Source: Paraburkholderia bonniea
GTDB taxonomy: Bacteria > Pseudomonadota > Gammaproteobacteria > Burkholderiales > Burkholderiaceae
Assembly: GCF_009455625.1 (NCBI RefSeq)
Contig: NZ_QPEQ01000001.1
Coordinates: 310,001 to 374,000 of the forward strand
Length of the DNA: 64,000 nucleotides
Reading direction: 5' to 3'
Below, piece after piece: positions 54,541 through 64,000 of this stretch. The notes under the pieces were generated by a model, which saw only the letters and a program-made list of their open reading frames with translations, made no database searches and was not told the origin of the DNA. Each line of letters starts with the position of its first letter. Within the stretch, counting starts at the first letter, position 1. Position numbers and translations under genes: made by a program.

Positions 54541-55195
54541 GCTAGGCCAACCGGTGAACCGGCTAATGGGTCAATCGGCCAACCAGTCAATCAGTTAACT
54601 GGCCAGTCCGGCTAACCAGCTAACTAGTTCAGCAGCTAACTGGCTAATGGGCTAACCGGCTAAGTCACCAGCGAACCAGCGAACCAACCACCGGGCTAAT
54701 CGGCTAACTAGCCAATCAGCCAACCAACCAGCTAATAGGCGAGCCAGCTAACCAGCTAACTGGTTAAGCCGTTAAGCAGTCAACCGGCCAACCAGCCAAC
54801 CGGCCAACCAGCCAACTAGCTAACCAGCTAACCAGCTAACCAGCCAACCGCCAACCGGCCAACCGCCAACCGGCCAACCGCCAACCGCCAACCGCCAACC
54901 GCCAACCGCCAACCGCCAACCGCCAACCGGCCAACCGGCCAACCGGCCAACCGGCCAACCGGCCAACCACCAACCAACGAACCAGCCAACCGCCAACCGC
55001 CAACCAGCGAACCAGCGAACCAGCGAACCAGCGAACCAGCCAACCAGCCAACCAGCCAACCAGCCAACCAGCCAACCAGCCAACCAGCCAACCAGTCAGC
55101 CAGCCAGCTAACTGGTTAAGCAGCCAACCAACCAGCTAACCAACCAGCCAGCTAACCAACCAGCCAGCCAACCAACCAGCCAGCTAACCAACCCC
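54541..55195. repeat. AACC-based short tandem repeat tract occupying the flhC slot
   Basis: A mosaic of 7- and 8-base repeats built on AACC. Mixed GGCTAACC-like units occur at 54541-54840, seven-base CCAACCG units at about 54870-54928, eight-base CCAACCGG units at about 54925-54968, GAACCAGC units at about 55010-55040 and CCAACCAG units at about 55036-55096, then mixed units again. All three minus-strand frames are open as GWLVGWLAG-type repeats, a by-product of the unit lengths. The tract lies exactly where flhC is found in related genomes. Confidence 0.95.
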
Positions 55196-55293
55196 CACCG
55201 CATTTATTTCCTGGTTTGCATCAAAGTTTTCAGACCCGGTGCCGTAAACCCAATTAACGACGGTCAACGTCGCTTCATTGTGAGGGCTGTACC

Positions 55294-56153
55294 GTGCTGA
55301 TCTTCGTGGGAACACTCGTCACGCTGTTGTCCGTCTTCGGCGGTTATGCGCTGGCGGGCGGCCATCTAGGCGCACTGATCCAGCCGGTGGAGGTGCTGAT
55401 GATCGTCGGCGCAGGGGTGGGGCATTCATCCTCGGTAATGGCATGCGCACGATCAAGGCAACGCTGCGCGTAATCCCAACGCTATTCAAGGCGGGGAAAT
55501 ACGACAAAGAGGTCTACATGGAGCTCATGGCGCTCCTGTATGTCTTGCTGACGAAGGCGCGCAAGGAAGGCACGTTGACGCTCGAAGCTGATATCGACGA
55601 TCCGGCAAATAGCCCGATCTTCACCCAGTACCCCAAAATCCTCGCAGACAAACACATCATCGAGTTCCTCACCGACTATCTGCGCTTGATGGTTGGCGGC
55701 AACATGAATGCGTTCGAAATCGAAAGCCTGATGGACGAGGAGATCGAAACCCATCATGCCGAAGGTGAAGCGCCAGCGCATGCGCTGGCCAAGGTCGGGG
55801 ATGCGATGCCCGCGTTCGGCATCGTCGCGGCGGTGATGGGTGTGGTGCATACGATGGCCTCCGCCGATAAGCCGCCTGCCGTGCTAGGCGAGATGATTGC
55901 CCAGGCGCTAGTGGGTACGTTCCTTGGCATCTTGTTGTCGTATGGGCTGATCGGCCCGCTGGCGAGTGTCGCGGAGCAGCGTGTCACGGAGTCGACCAAG
56001 ATGTTTCAGTGCATCAAGGTGACGATTCTGGCGAGCCTGAATGGCTATGCGCCTGCCATTGCAGTTGAGTTTGGCCGCAAGGTGCTGTTTTCGAGCGAAC
56101 GTCCTTCGTTTCTCGAACTTGAAGAACACGTGCGCCGGGTGAAAGCGAAATGA
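55294..56153 (+). pseudogene. motA: Flagellar motor stator MotA, frameshifted in a G run
   Basis: MotA forms the proton-channel stator with MotB. From the GTG at 55294 the frame reads VGTLVTLLSVFGGYALAGGH and LIQPVEVLMIVGAGVG, the first stator helix and loop, then runs out of frame. The rest of MotA continues in the next frame from about 55423 (FILGNGMRTIKATLRVIPTL) to 56153, including AFGIVAAVMGVVHTM and ALVGTFLGILLSYG. Inserting one G in the GGGG at 55419-55422 restores a normal protein of about 286 residues. Either a recent mutation, a slippage-prone switch or a sequencing error. An ATG at 55443 could make a 236-residue product lacking the first helix. Confidence 0.85.
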
Positions 56154-56247
56154 CCCGCGAAATGACCTGCGAAATAAGCCGTGAAATAGGCCACCAACCG
56201 AGCCATCAAACACGCCGCGCCCGCTATGCCACGAGGAGCTTGCAACG

Positions 56248-57255
56248 ATGAGCACCCGCGATAAAGCCAGCACGATTATCGTCAAGCGTTCCGCTCCCGC
56301 AAAAAAAGGCCATCACGGTGGCGCGTGGAAGCTCGCTTATGCCGACTTCATGACCGCGATGATGGCGTTCTTTCTGTTGATGTGGCTGCTGAGTTCGGCC
56401 ACGACAGTCCAGCTCAAAGGCATCGCTGAATACTTCAACCAGCCGCTCAAGGTGTCGCTGTGGGGTGGTGAGCGCAGCGCGGAAGAATCCAGTGTGGTGC
56501 GGGGTGGTGGGCGTGATATCTCGACGGATCGTCAAGGCGTCACGCGTAACACCGATGGCACGACGCGTCTGGCTGAACGCACTGTGCAGCCAGACGATAT
56601 GTTTTCGGCCAAACAAATGCAGAACTTGCAGGACCGGCGTGAGCAGGCTCGCCTGCACGATCTGCAAATCAAGTTGATGGCTGCGATCGAAGCCAACCCA
56701 GTACTACGCCAGTTCAAGCAGCAGATCCGGATTGATTCGACGTTGCAGGGGCTGCGCATAGAGATCGTTGATTCGCAAAAACGCCCGATGTTCGCTACGG
56801 CGCAAGCGGTGGTGCAGCCCTATATGCGCGACATCCTGCATGAGATCGGTGCGACGCTGAATGAAGTGCCGAACCGGATCGTGGTGCAAGGGCATACCGA
56901 TGCCGTGCAGTACGCCGGTGGTGAACGCGGTTACAGCAACTGGGAGTTGTCTGCCGATCGGGCCAATGCGTCGCGGCGCGACCTCATCAGCGGTGGCATG
57001 GATGACGCCAAGGTGTTGCGTGTGCTCGGGCTGGCTTCGACGCAAAACCTGAATAAAGCCGATCCGTTAGATCCGGAAAATCGCCGCATCAGCATCATCG
57101 TGCTGAACCGCAAATCGGAAGACGCGATGCTGCGCGACGACACCACGACGACCATCTTGTCCGATGACGCGGCCGGGTCCGCCAAGCCGTTGTTGCACAA
57201 GGTGGTGCAACCGCTCGACGGTGCCGCAAAGATGCATCCGGTCGCGCTGCAATGA
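56248..57255 (+). CDS. motB: Flagellar motor protein MotB
   Basis: 335 residues. A single N-terminal membrane helix carries the proton-binding Asp in YADFMTAMMAFFLLMWLLSS. A plug/linker region follows, and an OmpA-like peptidoglycan-binding domain (VVQGHTDAVQYAGGERGYSN, LSADRANASRRDLISGG, NRRISIIVLN) anchors the stator. It starts about 95 bases after motA. If motA is truly broken, MotB would lack its partner. Confidence 0.95.
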   Translation: MSTRDKASTIIVKRSAPAKKGHHGGAWKLAYADFMTAMMAFFLLMWLLSSATTVQLKGIAEYFNQPLKVSLWGGERSAEESSVVRGGGRDISTDRQGVTRNTDGTTRLAERTVQPDDMFSAKQMQNLQDRREQARLHDLQIKLMAAIEANPVLRQFKQQIRIDSTLQGLRIEIVDSQKRPMFATAQAVVQPYMRDILHEIGATLNEVPNRIVVQGHTDAVQYAGGERGYSNWELSADRANASRRDLISGGMDDAKVLRVLGLASTQNLNKADPLDPENRRISIIVLNRKSEDAMLRDDTTTTILSDDAAGSAKPLLHKVVQPLDGAAKMHPVALQ

Positions 57256-57304
57256 CGTTATGCGGCGACCCACTGGGCCGCTGGCAAGTGCAATGAGGGG
57301 TTTC

Positions 57305-57682
57305 ATGATTAGGCACATTCTGGCCATTGATGATTCGGCCGCGATGCGGGAAATCTTGTCAGCGACGCTGACCAGCGCGGGCTATCGCGTCACGCTCGCT
57401 AACGATGGGCAAAGCGGGCTGGATAACGCGCTGGCGACGCCATTTGATCTGGTGCTGACAGACCAGCACATGCCGGGCAAATGCGGGCTCGATTTGATCG
57501 CGGCCTTACGCCGCACGGAGGCCTATCAGGCCACGCCGATTCTTCTGCTCACCACCGAATCAGGCGCGCCGTTCAAGGCTGCGGCCCGGGCGGCTGGGGC
57601 TACTGGCTGGATCGAAAAGCCGCTTGACCCGGAGATGTTGGCGGAGCTGGTGGCAGCTCTGGTTCCTGCGGGTGGGGCATGA
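57305..57682 (+). CDS. cheY: CheY-like response regulator (first copy)
   Basis: 125-residue single receiver domain. The acidic pair is in ILAIDDSAAMREIL, the phospho-acceptor Asp in LVLTDQHMPGKCGLDLI, the switch Thr in ILLLTTES and the conserved Lys in WIEKPLDPE. It lies between motB and cheA, the usual place for one of the two CheY copies in this operon. The ATG at 57305 was chosen from the domain start; the open frame reaches back into motB. Confidence 0.93.
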   Translation: MIRHILAIDDSAAMREILSATLTSAGYRVTLANDGQSGLDNALATPFDLVLTDQHMPGKCGLDLIAALRRTEAYQATPILLLTTESGAPFKAAARAAGATGWIEKPLDPEMLAELVAALVPAGGA

Positions 57683-57761
57683 ATCCGGCCGGGATGCGGT
57701 GTGGTGCAGCATGCGCGCGCTGTCTTCAAGGCCCAACTGTAGTTTTCGCGGCGTTTCAGGC

Positions 57762-59969
57762 ATGACACTCGATATCACCCAGTTCTATCAGACGTTTTTC
57801 GATGAGGCCGACGAGTTGCTGGCGCAGATGGAACAGTGCCTGCTCGATCTGAATCTCGACGACCCGGACCCCGAAGACCTCGGCGCTATTTTTCGTGCGG
57901 TGCATTCGATTAAGGGCGGCGCGGCGACGTTTGGCTTTGCTGCGCTGACTGACACCACGCACATTCTTGAATCGCTGCTGGATCGCGCTCGCAATCACGA
58001 CCTCGTGTTACGGCGCGAGATGATCGACATCTTTCTTGAAACCAAGGATGTGTTGTCGGCGCAATTGTCTGATTACCGCGCAGGTAGCGAGCCGGATGCC
58101 GCTGCCGCGCAAGCGATTTGCGCGATGCTCGAACATCTGAATGCGCAGGAACCCAGTGTTGCTGAAGTCGCGGCTGTGATTCCTGCCGCAGGACATACAG
58201 CAGGACATACAGCAGAAACCGCCGCCGCCTGGCCGCCCGCGCATGTGCTGACGCAAGCGCTGAATGTGGTGCAGGGCCAGGCCGCTGATGCTGATGCGCA
58301 AGCGCTTAACACGCCGGTAGCGCCGGCTATTAACGGCGCTCATCTAAAGATCACGTTGCGCGGCGTGGCGGCTAAAGACCAGGAATTGCTGGTTGATGAG
58401 CTGGGTAACCTGGGCCGTGTCGCGGGCCAGGTGAGCACGGGCGCGGACCTCACGCTCTGGCTGGAAACCGACGTTGCGCCAGACGATATCGTGGCGGTGT
58501 GCTGCTTCGTGATTGACGAAGAGCAGATCGTGATTGATCGCGGTGTGCAGCCTGAGCCGCACACTACGCCGGAAATTGAGCAGACATCTGCTGAAATTCA
58601 GTTTGAGCCTGAAATTGCGGCAGCGCTGAATGCATCAGCCGAATTGCAAGCCGAACTACAAACTGAGGCACAAGAGCAGACGCAAGCACAGACAGCAGCC
58701 GAGGCCGCACCGGTAGCGGCAGCAACCCCCAATAACCCGCGTAAACCTCGCACGGCATCCGGCACGGGTGCGGCAACCGAAGGCAGCTCGATTCGCGTTG
58801 GCGTGGAGAAAGTCGATCAGTTGATTAACCTGGTGGGCGAGTTGGTGATTACTCAGGCGATGCTGGCGCAAACCGCTAGCACGCTCGATCCGGCGCTCAA
58901 CGACCGGTTGTTTAACGGCATGGCGCAGCTTGAGCGCAACGCGCGCGACTTGCAGGAAGCGGTGATGTCGATCCGCATGATGCCGATGGATTACGTGTTC
59001 AGCCGCTTTCCGCGTCTGGTGCGCGATCTTGCTGCGAAGCTCGGCAAGGACGTTGAACTGGTGACGTTTGGTCAGGCGACGGAGCTCGACAAGAGCTTGA
59101 TCGAACGCATCATCGACCCGCTCACGCACCTCGTGCGCAACAGCCTGGATCACGGCATCGAGACCGTCGCGGCGCGGCTCGCGGCTGGCAAGGATGCCAC
59201 CGGGCAACTGGTGTTATCGGCGGCTCATCACGGCGGCAACATCGTGATCGAGGTCAGCGATGACGGCGCGGGGCTGCATCGGGAACGGATTCTGGCGAAG
59301 GCGCGCAAGCAAGGCATGGCACTCAGCGAGACCATGAGCGACGACGAAGTGTGGAGCCTGATTTTCATGCCGGGCTTTTCAACCGCCGATCAGGTCACCG
59401 ATATTTCCGGCCGTGGGGTTGGGATGGATGTGGTCAAACGCAACATCCAGGCGATGGGCGGTCATGTTGAGATCACCTCGCGCGCTGGTCATGGCACCAC
59501 CACCCGGATCGTGCTGCCGCTCACGCTGGCGATTCTCGATGGCATGTCAGTCAAAGTCGGCGCAGAGATTTTTATCCTGCCGCTGAACTTCGTGATGGAG
59601 TCGTTGCAACCGCTCGCGCAGGACATTTACACCGTGGCGAATAACGATCGCGTGGTGCGGGTGCGTGGCGAGTATCTGCCGCTGGTGCCTTTGCACGAAG
59701 TGTTTGCGGTGGAAGGTGCGCGCGCCGATCCGACTCAAGGCATCGTCACGATCCTGCAGGCCGAAGGGCGGCGCTTTGCGATGCTGGTCGATGAGCTCGT
59801 GGGCCAGCAGCAGGTGGTGGTGAAAAATCTTGAAACCAACTATCGCAAGGTGCATGGCATCTCGGCGGCGACCATTCTGGGCGATGGCAGTGTGGCGCTG
59901 ATTGTCGACGTCGCCGGGTTGAACCGCGAAACGCGTGCACTGCATGGTGCAGCGCTGAATTTCGCGTGA
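57762..59969 (+). CDS. cheA: Chemotaxis sensor histidine kinase
   Basis: 735 residues in the CheA order. P1 phosphotransfer domain has AVHSIKGGAATFGFAAL with the phosphorylated His near residue 48. A CheY/CheB-binding-like region and an Ala/Gln/Glu-rich linker follow (about 260-345). P3 dimerisation begins at IRVGVEKVDQLINLVGELVI. The P4 ATP-binding domain has HLVRNSLDHGIE, VSDDGAGLHRERI, GFSTADQVTDISGRGVGMDV and GHGTTTRIVLP. P5 at the C-terminus is CheW-like (IFILPLNFVMESL). The ATG at 57762 gives the family start MTLDITQFYQTFFDEADELL. Confidence 0.96.
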   Translation: MTLDITQFYQTFFDEADELLAQMEQCLLDLNLDDPDPEDLGAIFRAVHSIKGGAATFGFAALTDTTHILESLLDRARNHDLVLRREMIDIFLETKDVLSAQLSDYRAGSEPDAAAAQAICAMLEHLNAQEPSVAEVAAVIPAAGHTAGHTAETAAAWPPAHVLTQALNVVQGQAADADAQALNTPVAPAINGAHLKITLRGVAAKDQELLVDELGNLGRVAGQVSTGADLTLWLETDVAPDDIVAVCCFVIDEEQIVIDRGVQPEPHTTPEIEQTSAEIQFEPEIAAALNASAELQAELQTEAQEQTQAQTAAEAAPVAAATPNNPRKPRTASGTGAATEGSSIRVGVEKVDQLINLVGELVITQAMLAQTASTLDPALNDRLFNGMAQLERNARDLQEAVMSIRMMPMDYVFSRFPRLVRDLAAKLGKDVELVTFGQATELDKSLIERIIDPLTHLVRNSLDHGIETVAARLAAGKDATGQLVLSAAHHGGNIVIEVSDDGAGLHRERILAKARKQGMALSETMSDDEVWSLIFMPGFSTADQVTDISGRGVGMDVVKRNIQAMGGHVEITSRAGHGTTTRIVLPLTLAILDGMSVKVGAEIFILPLNFVMESLQPLAQDIYTVANNDRVVRVRGEYLPLVPLHEVFAVEGARADPTQGIVTILQAEGRRFAMLVDELVGQQQVVVKNLETNYRKVHGISAATILGDGSVALIVDVAGLNRETRALHGAALNFA

Positions 59970-60026
59970 TGCCTTAGATGAACCTCATATTTTTTTCTCA
60001 CTTCACCCAACCGGTTGGGGGCTAAC

Positions 60027-60551
60027 GTGGCAGCAGTGCAATCCATTCATCCGAGCAGCAAGACAGGCCAGCATGCCGCGCATCAGGCAGAAGCCGCGGG
60101 CCAGGAGTTTCTGGTGTTCACGCTGGGGGCCGAGGAATACGGCATTGAGATCTTGAAGGTGCAGGAAATTCGCGGTTACGACAACGTCACGCGGATTGCC
60201 AATGCGCCGGATTTCATCAAGGGCGTTATCAATCTGCGCGGCATCATCGTGCCGATCGTGGACATGCGCATTAAGTTTCATCTGGGCAGCGTTGAGTACG
60301 GCTCGCAAACGGTCGTCATCATCCTGAACGTGGCGCACCGGGTGGTGGGGATGGTGGTGGATGGCGTGTCGGATGTGTTGACGCTGAGTGCGGAGCAGAT
60401 CATGCCCGCGCCTGAATTTGGCGCGACGCTGTCGATTGAATATCTCACTGGCCTTGGCACGGTTGAAGGCCGGATGCTGATCTTGATGGACATCGAAAAA
60501 CTGATGACCAGCCGCGAGATGGCCTTGATCGAAACAATCGCGGCGGCTTGA
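60027..60551 (+). CDS. cheW: Chemotaxis coupling protein
   Basis: 174 residues coupling receptors to Che[21 protein letters not shown] begins the SH3-like fold, followed by [39 protein letters not shown] and [20 protein letters not shown]. The GTG at 60027 has GGGGG six bases upstream; a TTG at 60015 would add four residues. The following chemoreceptor gene usual in related operons is absent. Confidence 0.95.
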   Translation: MAAVQSIHPSSKTGQHAAHQAEAAGQEFLVFTLGAEEYGIEILKVQEIRGYDNVTRIANAPDFIKGVINLRGIIVPIVDMRIKFHLGSVEYGSQTVVIILNVAHRVVGMVVDGVSDVLTLSAEQIMPAPEFGATLSIEYLTGLGTVEGRMLILMDIEKLMTSREMALIETIAAA

Positions 60552-60612
60552 AACAGGGCGCTGAGCGCTTTGCACCGCAGCCGGTGCATCACAGCAATAA
60601 AGGGAACGAAGA

Positions 60613-61578
60613 ATGGCCACGCGCATGCAGCTCCCCCCTGGCCGCTCCGGCGAGCTGGAGCGCGACTTCGAATTCACCCCGGCGGATTTCGCTCGAATCC
60701 GCAGCTTGATTCATCGCAGCGCAGGTATTTCGCTATCCGAACATAAGCGTGACTTGGCCTATAGCCGTCTCGCGCGTCGTCTGCGAGCGCGTGGCATGGA
60801 CAGCTTTCGCCAGTATCTGGATCTGCTTGAAGCGGAATCAGACGCGGCGGAATGGGAAGCCTTCACCAACGCACTCACGACCAATCTCACCGCCTTCTTC
60901 CGCGAGGCGCATCACTTTCCGCTGCTCGCCAGTTTTGTCAGTACCCGGGCGCAGCCGGTCTCAGTTTGGTGCTCGGCGGCTTCGACGGGTGAGGAGCCTT
61001 ACTCGATTGCGATGACGCTGATCGAAACCCTGGGCGAACAAGCCGCGAATGACGCGCGGGTGCTGGCCACCGATGTGGATACCCAGGTGCTGGCGAAAGC
61101 CGAGACTGCCGTGTATGCCTTCGATCAGGTGAAGCATGTGTCGCAGGAGCGGCTCAAACGCTTCTTTCTTAAAGGCACCGGTGCTCAGGCCGGGATGGTG
61201 AAGCTGCGGCCGGAAGTGCGCGCGATGGTGCGCTTCGAGCAACTGAACCTGACCGACACGGATTACGCATTGCGCACCACGTTCGACGCGATTTTTTGCC
61301 GCAACGTGATGATCTATTTCGACAAGCCGACGCAAGCCCAGGTGCTGACGCGCTTCGAGCCGCTGTTAAAGCCAGGGGGGTTGCTGTTCGCGGGACATTC
61401 AGAAAACTTTACCTATGTGACCCAGGCGTTTCGCTTGCGTGGTCAGACGGTGTACGAGCGCAGCCGTGATCTCGCGGCTTGCGCACCCGGAGCGGCTCGT
61501 CTGGCCGTGCCGCGTGTGGCGGCGGCGGGTGGTCAGGCTAGAGACCTGGCCAGCAACCCGGCTAGAGGCCAGGTATGA
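60613..61578 (+). CDS. cheR: Chemoreceptor glutamate methyltransferase
   Basis: 321 residues. The N-terminal helical domain has [20 protein letters not shown] and the conserved LxRRLRARG region. SAM-binding motifs are [20 protein letters not shown] and [15 protein letters not shown], with [14 protein letters not shown] as the catalytic-domain signature. The C-terminal tail after [12 protein letters not shown] is Ala-rich. It methylates receptor glutamates with AdoMet. The stop overlaps the cheD start (ATGA). Confidence 0.95.
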   Translation: MATRMQLPPGRSGELERDFEFTPADFARIRSLIHRSAGISLSEHKRDLAYSRLARRLRARGMDSFRQYLDLLEAESDAAEWEAFTNALTTNLTAFFREAHHFPLLASFVSTRAQPVSVWCSAASTGEEPYSIAMTLIETLGEQAANDARVLATDVDTQVLAKAETAVYAFDQVKHVSQERLKRFFLKGTGAQAGMVKLRPEVRAMVRFEQLNLTDTDYALRTTFDAIFCRNVMIYFDKPTQAQVLTRFEPLLKPGGLLFAGHSENFTYVTQAFRLRGQTVYERSRDLAACAPGAARLAVPRVAAAGGQARDLASNPARGQV

Positions 61579-62321
61579 GCCACGCGTTGCCTGTCGCCCG
61601 CACGCTTTACTACGACAACGAGTTCCAGCGGCCTGGCGTGAAGCTGCTGCCAAACGAGTTCTATACGACCAGCGAGGACATGGTGTTGTCCACCGTGCTG
61701 GGGTCGTGCGTGGCGGCCTGCATCCAGGATCGCACGGCGGGCATTGGCGGCATGAATCATTTCATGCTGCCCGACGATGGTGCCGATGCCGGACAGCCTG
61801 CGTCAGAAGCGATGCGTTACGGCGCGTATGCGATGGAGCTGCTGATTAACGAGCTCATCAAGGCCGGCGGGCGGCGTGAGCGTTTCGAGGCGAAGGTGTT
61901 CGGCGGTGCTGCTGTGCTGGCGAACATGACCACGCTGAATATTGGCGACCGCAACTCAAGTTTCGTGCGGCGTTATCTGGCGCTGGAAAACATTCCGATT
62001 CTGGCTGAGGACCTGCAAGGCACACATCCGCGCAAGGTGGTGTTTATTCCGCGCACAGGCCAGGTCATGGTGAAAAAGCTGCGGCTGAATCAGGAGGCGA
62101 GCGTGGCTGAGCGCGAACAGGCGCTGGCTCGTCAGGATGCACAACTGCGGGCGCAACGGCGTGGCCAGGCGCATGAGCGGGTCGAATTATTTACGGCCGC
62201 GGCCTCTGCGTTGCGCCCGCGCGTGACGTTGTTTAGCACCGCATCCAGTACGCCTGCTGCAGCCACTGCATCTGCGACGCTGGTGCGTGCCGGGCAGCAG
62301 AAAAATACCGAGGAGGCTTAA
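61575..62321 (+). CDS. cheD: Chemoreceptor glutamine deamidase
   Basis: 248 residues. The catalytic Cys is in [16 protein letters not shown] and the His in [12 protein letters not shown], with a downstream Thr-rich strand ([20 protein letters not shown]) as in the family. The C-terminal 70 residues are an Ala/Arg-rich extension. CheD deamidates receptor glutamines. It overlaps cheR by four bases and precedes cheB by five. Confidence 0.94.
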   Translation: MSHALPVARTLYYDNEFQRPGVKLLPNEFYTTSEDMVLSTVLGSCVAACIQDRTAGIGGMNHFMLPDDGADAGQPASEAMRYGAYAMELLINELIKAGGRRERFEAKVFGGAAVLANMTTLNIGDRNSSFVRRYLALENIPILAEDLQGTHPRKVVFIPRTGQVMVKKLRLNQEASVAEREQALARQDAQLRAQRRGQAHERVELFTAAASALRPRVTLFSTASSTPAAATASATLVRAGQQKNTEEA

Positions 62322-62326
62322 GCGCC

Positions 62327-63433
62327 GTGCAAAAAATCAAAGTGTTGTGTGTCGATGATTCAGCGCTGATCCGTAGCCTGATGACGGAGATCATTAATGC
62401 GCAGCCGGACATGGTGGTGGTGGCAGTCGCTCCTGATCCGCTGGTGGCGCGTGAGCTCATCAAGCAGCATGCCCCTGATGTGCTGACGCTCGATGTCGAA
62501 ATGCCGCGCATGGATGGGCTCGATTTTCTGGAAAAGCTGATGCGTCTGCGGCCGATGCCGGTCGTGATGGTGTCATCGCTGACCGAGCGTGGCTCGGAAA
62601 TTACGTTGCGGGCGCTGGAGCTTGGCGCGGTTGATTTCGTGACCAAGCCGCGTGCCGGCATCCGTGACGGGATGCTCGACTATGCCGATTTGCTGGCCGA
62701 CAAAATCCGTGCTGCCGCGCGCGCGCGTTTGCGGCAGACGGTATCCGCTGCGCCGGGTGGCGCTGCCCGGACGCACGCTGTGGCGAGCAGCGGGGCTCAC
62801 GCCGCAGCGGTGCCATTGCTGAACAACCCGCTGGTGAGCACCGAGAAGCTGGTGATCGTGGGCGCATCGACTGGCGGCACCGAGGCGATTCGTGAAGTGC
62901 TCATGCCGTTACCTGCTGATGCACCTGCTGTGCTGATCGCGCAGCACATGCCGCCAGGCTTTACCAAATCATTTGCGACGCGTCTCAATGGCCTGTGCCG
63001 GATCACGGTGAAAGAAGCGGAGCATGGCGAACGGGTGCTGCCAGGTCATGCCTACATTGCGCCGGGCCACGCTCATTTGCTGCTGGCGCGCAGCGGTGCG
63101 AACTACCTCGCGCACTTGTCTGATGCCCCGCCGGTGAATCGTCATCGGCCATCGGTCGATGTGCTGTTTCGTTCAGCCGCGCAACACGCGGGCAAGAACG
63201 CAGTGGGCGTGATTCTCACCGGGATGGGGCGCGATGGCGCAGCGGGCTTGCTGGAAATGCGCCAGGCCGGGGCCTATACGCTGGCCCAGGACGAAGCCAG
63301 TTGTGTCGTATTTGGCATGCCGCGCGAAGCGATCGCGCTGGGTGCCGCTGCTGAGATCGCCGCCTTGTCCGAGATGAGCCACCGTGTGCTGGCGAGCCTT
63401 GCGGCGCTAGGTGAGCGAGCGCACCGGGTGTAA
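62327..63433 (+). CDS. cheB: Chemotaxis response regulator methylesterase
   Basis: 368 residues. The receiver domain has [15 protein letters not shown] and the phospho-acceptor Asp in [18 protein letters not shown] linker of about 50 residues leads to the methylesterase domain with the catalytic Ser in [12 protein letters not shown], His in [14 protein letters not shown] and Asp in [13 protein letters not shown]. It removes receptor methyl groups when phosphorylated by CheA. It begins with GTG at 62327, five bases after cheD. Confidence 0.96.
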   Translation: MQKIKVLCVDDSALIRSLMTEIINAQPDMVVVAVAPDPLVARELIKQHAPDVLTLDVEMPRMDGLDFLEKLMRLRPMPVVMVSSLTERGSEITLRALELGAVDFVTKPRAGIRDGMLDYADLLADKIRAAARARLRQTVSAAPGGAARTHAVASSGAHAAAVPLLNNPLVSTEKLVIVGASTGGTEAIREVLMPLPADAPAVLIAQHMPPGFTKSFATRLNGLCRITVKEAEHGERVLPGHAYIAPGHAHLLLARSGANYLAHLSDAPPVNRHRPSVDVLFRSAAQHAGKNAVGVILTGMGRDGAAGLLEMRQAGAYTLAQDEASCVVFGMPREAIALGAAAEIAALSEMSHRVLASLAALGERAHRV

Positions 63434-63500
63434 GCCGCCGCGCGCAACAAAGCAAAGCACAACAAAGCAGAACAGAACTGATTGGGAAAGGATGAGAGCG

Positions 63501-63896
63501 ATGGACAAGAGCATGAAGATTCTGGTGGTGGACGACTTTCCGACGATGCGCCGGATCGTGCGCAATCTGCTCAAAGAGCTGGGCTACAGCAACATCGACG
63601 AAGCGGAGGATGGCCAGGTTGCGTTGTCGCGTTTGCGCGCGGGCGGCTTCGACTTTGTGATTTCTGACTGGAACATGCCGAACCTCGATGGCCTGGCGAT
63701 GCTGCAGGCGATCCGCGCCGACGCTAACCTCGCGCATCTGCCGGTGCTGATGGTGACGGCTGAAGCCAAAAAAGAGAACATCATCGCGGCCGCGCAGGCC
63801 GGGGCAAGCGGTTATGTGGTCAAGCCCTTCACCGCTGCGACGCTCGATGAAAAGCTCAGCAAGATTGTCGAAAAAATGGCCAAAGCCGGGAGCTGA
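63501..63896 (+). CDS. cheY: CheY response regulator (second copy, motor-binding type)
   Basis: 131 residues, closely resembling enterobacterial Che[21 protein letters not shown], the phospho-acceptor Asp in [17 protein letters not shown], the switch Thr in [13 protein letters not shown] and the Lys in [11 protein letters not shown]. The ATG at 63501 has AAAGGATGAGAG before it. It sits beside cheZ, so this copy probably controls the motor switch, while the copy behind motB may be a phosphate sink; that division is inference. Confidence 0.95.
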   Translation: MDKSMKILVVDDFPTMRRIVRNLLKELGYSNIDEAEDGQVALSRLRAGGFDFVISDWNMPNLDGLAMLQAIRADANLAHLPVLMVTAEAKKENIIAAAQAGASGYVVKPFTAATLDEKLSKIVEKMAKAGS

Positions 63897-63897
63897 T

Positions 63898-64000
63898 ATG
63901 GACCAGCCGAGCGAATCACCTGCCTTTGAGAGCGCCAGCATTGAACCTCGCCTGAGCGATAGCGGCCATGCCACCGACCGTGTGCTGGCGCGCATTGGGC
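63898..64000 (+). CDS. cheZ: CheZ phosphatase, N-terminal fragment (cut by window edge)
   Basis: Thirty-four codons are inside the window, starting at the ATG one base after the cheY stop: MDQPSESPAFESASIEPRLS, ending TDRVLARIG. The last part matches the start of the first CheZ helix in beta-proteobacteria, and the position after cheY is canonical. CheZ dephosphorylates CheY-P. Confidence 0.8.
   Translation, partial: MDQPSESPAFESASIEPRLSDSGHATDRVLARIG

Noticed and set aside
54820..55091. Three overlapping minus-strand frames encoding GWLVGWLAG-like Trp/Gly repeats
   Set aside because: They arise in all three frames because the 7- and 8-base repeat units contain no stops. There is no ribosome-binding site or family, so they are artefacts of the repeat.
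54541..55195. CRISPR array
   Set aside because: Units are 7-8 bases, directly adjacent, with no unique spacers of constant length and no cas genes.
60015..60026. TTG at 60015 as the cheW start
   Set aside because: The GTG at 60027 has a better-placed purine-rich ribosome-binding site, which would lie inside the longer coding region.

Overview
The window reads as chromosomal DNA of a beta-proteobacterium of the Burkholderia/Paraburkholderia group. The protein families, the high-GC core genes, the order motA-motB-cheYAW-cheRDB-cheY-cheZ and a GTG-started flhD all point there. This assignment is inference from gene content, since no database search was possible.

Layout. (1) 1-8060, minus strand: a glycine/serine catabolism operon. 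A tandem glycine riboswitch (7798-8060) leads gcvT, gcvH and gcvP, followed by an alginate-lyase-like gene, sdaA and the 5' end of a thiamine-diphosphate enzyme. (2) 8251-11797: a Gfo/Idh/MocA oxidoreductase and a Rep/UvrD-type helicase. (3) 12061-25192: a type I secretion locus. A 1452-residue RTX protein has an AT-rich N-terminal module with a hydrophobic Gly/Ala segment and a small membrane-protein gene overlapping its start. The ABC transporter, membrane-fusion protein and TolC-like outer-membrane protein follow. Upstream lie one truncated and two badly decayed copies of the same membrane-protein/RTX-N-terminus cassette. I read this as a candidate toxin (possibly pore-forming) with membrane immunity proteins and an orphan array. 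(4) 25285-26651: a di-haem cytochrome c and tRNA-Arg(CCG). (5) 26705-35230: an accessory island beside the tRNA, with a frameshifted integrase fragment, a hicB gene killed by a nonsense codon, and a four-gene operon. In that operon a UPF1-like SF1 helicase is fused to the TOPRIM half of a type IA topoisomerase. The catalytic-tyrosine motif opens the second protein, and the conserved GRPSTYA region lies in the fourth. This three-way split helicase-topoisomerase is the most unusual thing in the window. (6) 35944-37605: a secreted six-repeat, propeller-like protein and a small secreted partner.

(7) 38704-48322: three tandem TPR-GT41 (OGT/SPINDLY-type) glycosyltransferases converge on fliT, fliD and fliC; they are probable flagellin glycosyltransferases. 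fliC has a good sigma-28 promoter. (8) 48899-53369: rpsU, tag, a GlcNAc-kinase-like gene, a HAD hydrolase, aqpZ and an H-NS-family gene. (9) 54237-64000: the flagellar/chemotaxis operon. flhD is present, but flhC is absent and its slot is filled by about 650 bp of AACC-based short repeats. motA carries an apparent one-base deletion in a G run. The usual chemoreceptor gene between cheW and cheR is missing. motB, cheY, cheA, cheW, cheR, cheD, cheB, cheY and the start of cheZ follow.

Domain calls rest on motifs read by eye. Starts were chosen from homologous N-termini and ribosome-binding sites. Unknown proteins are described as unknown.
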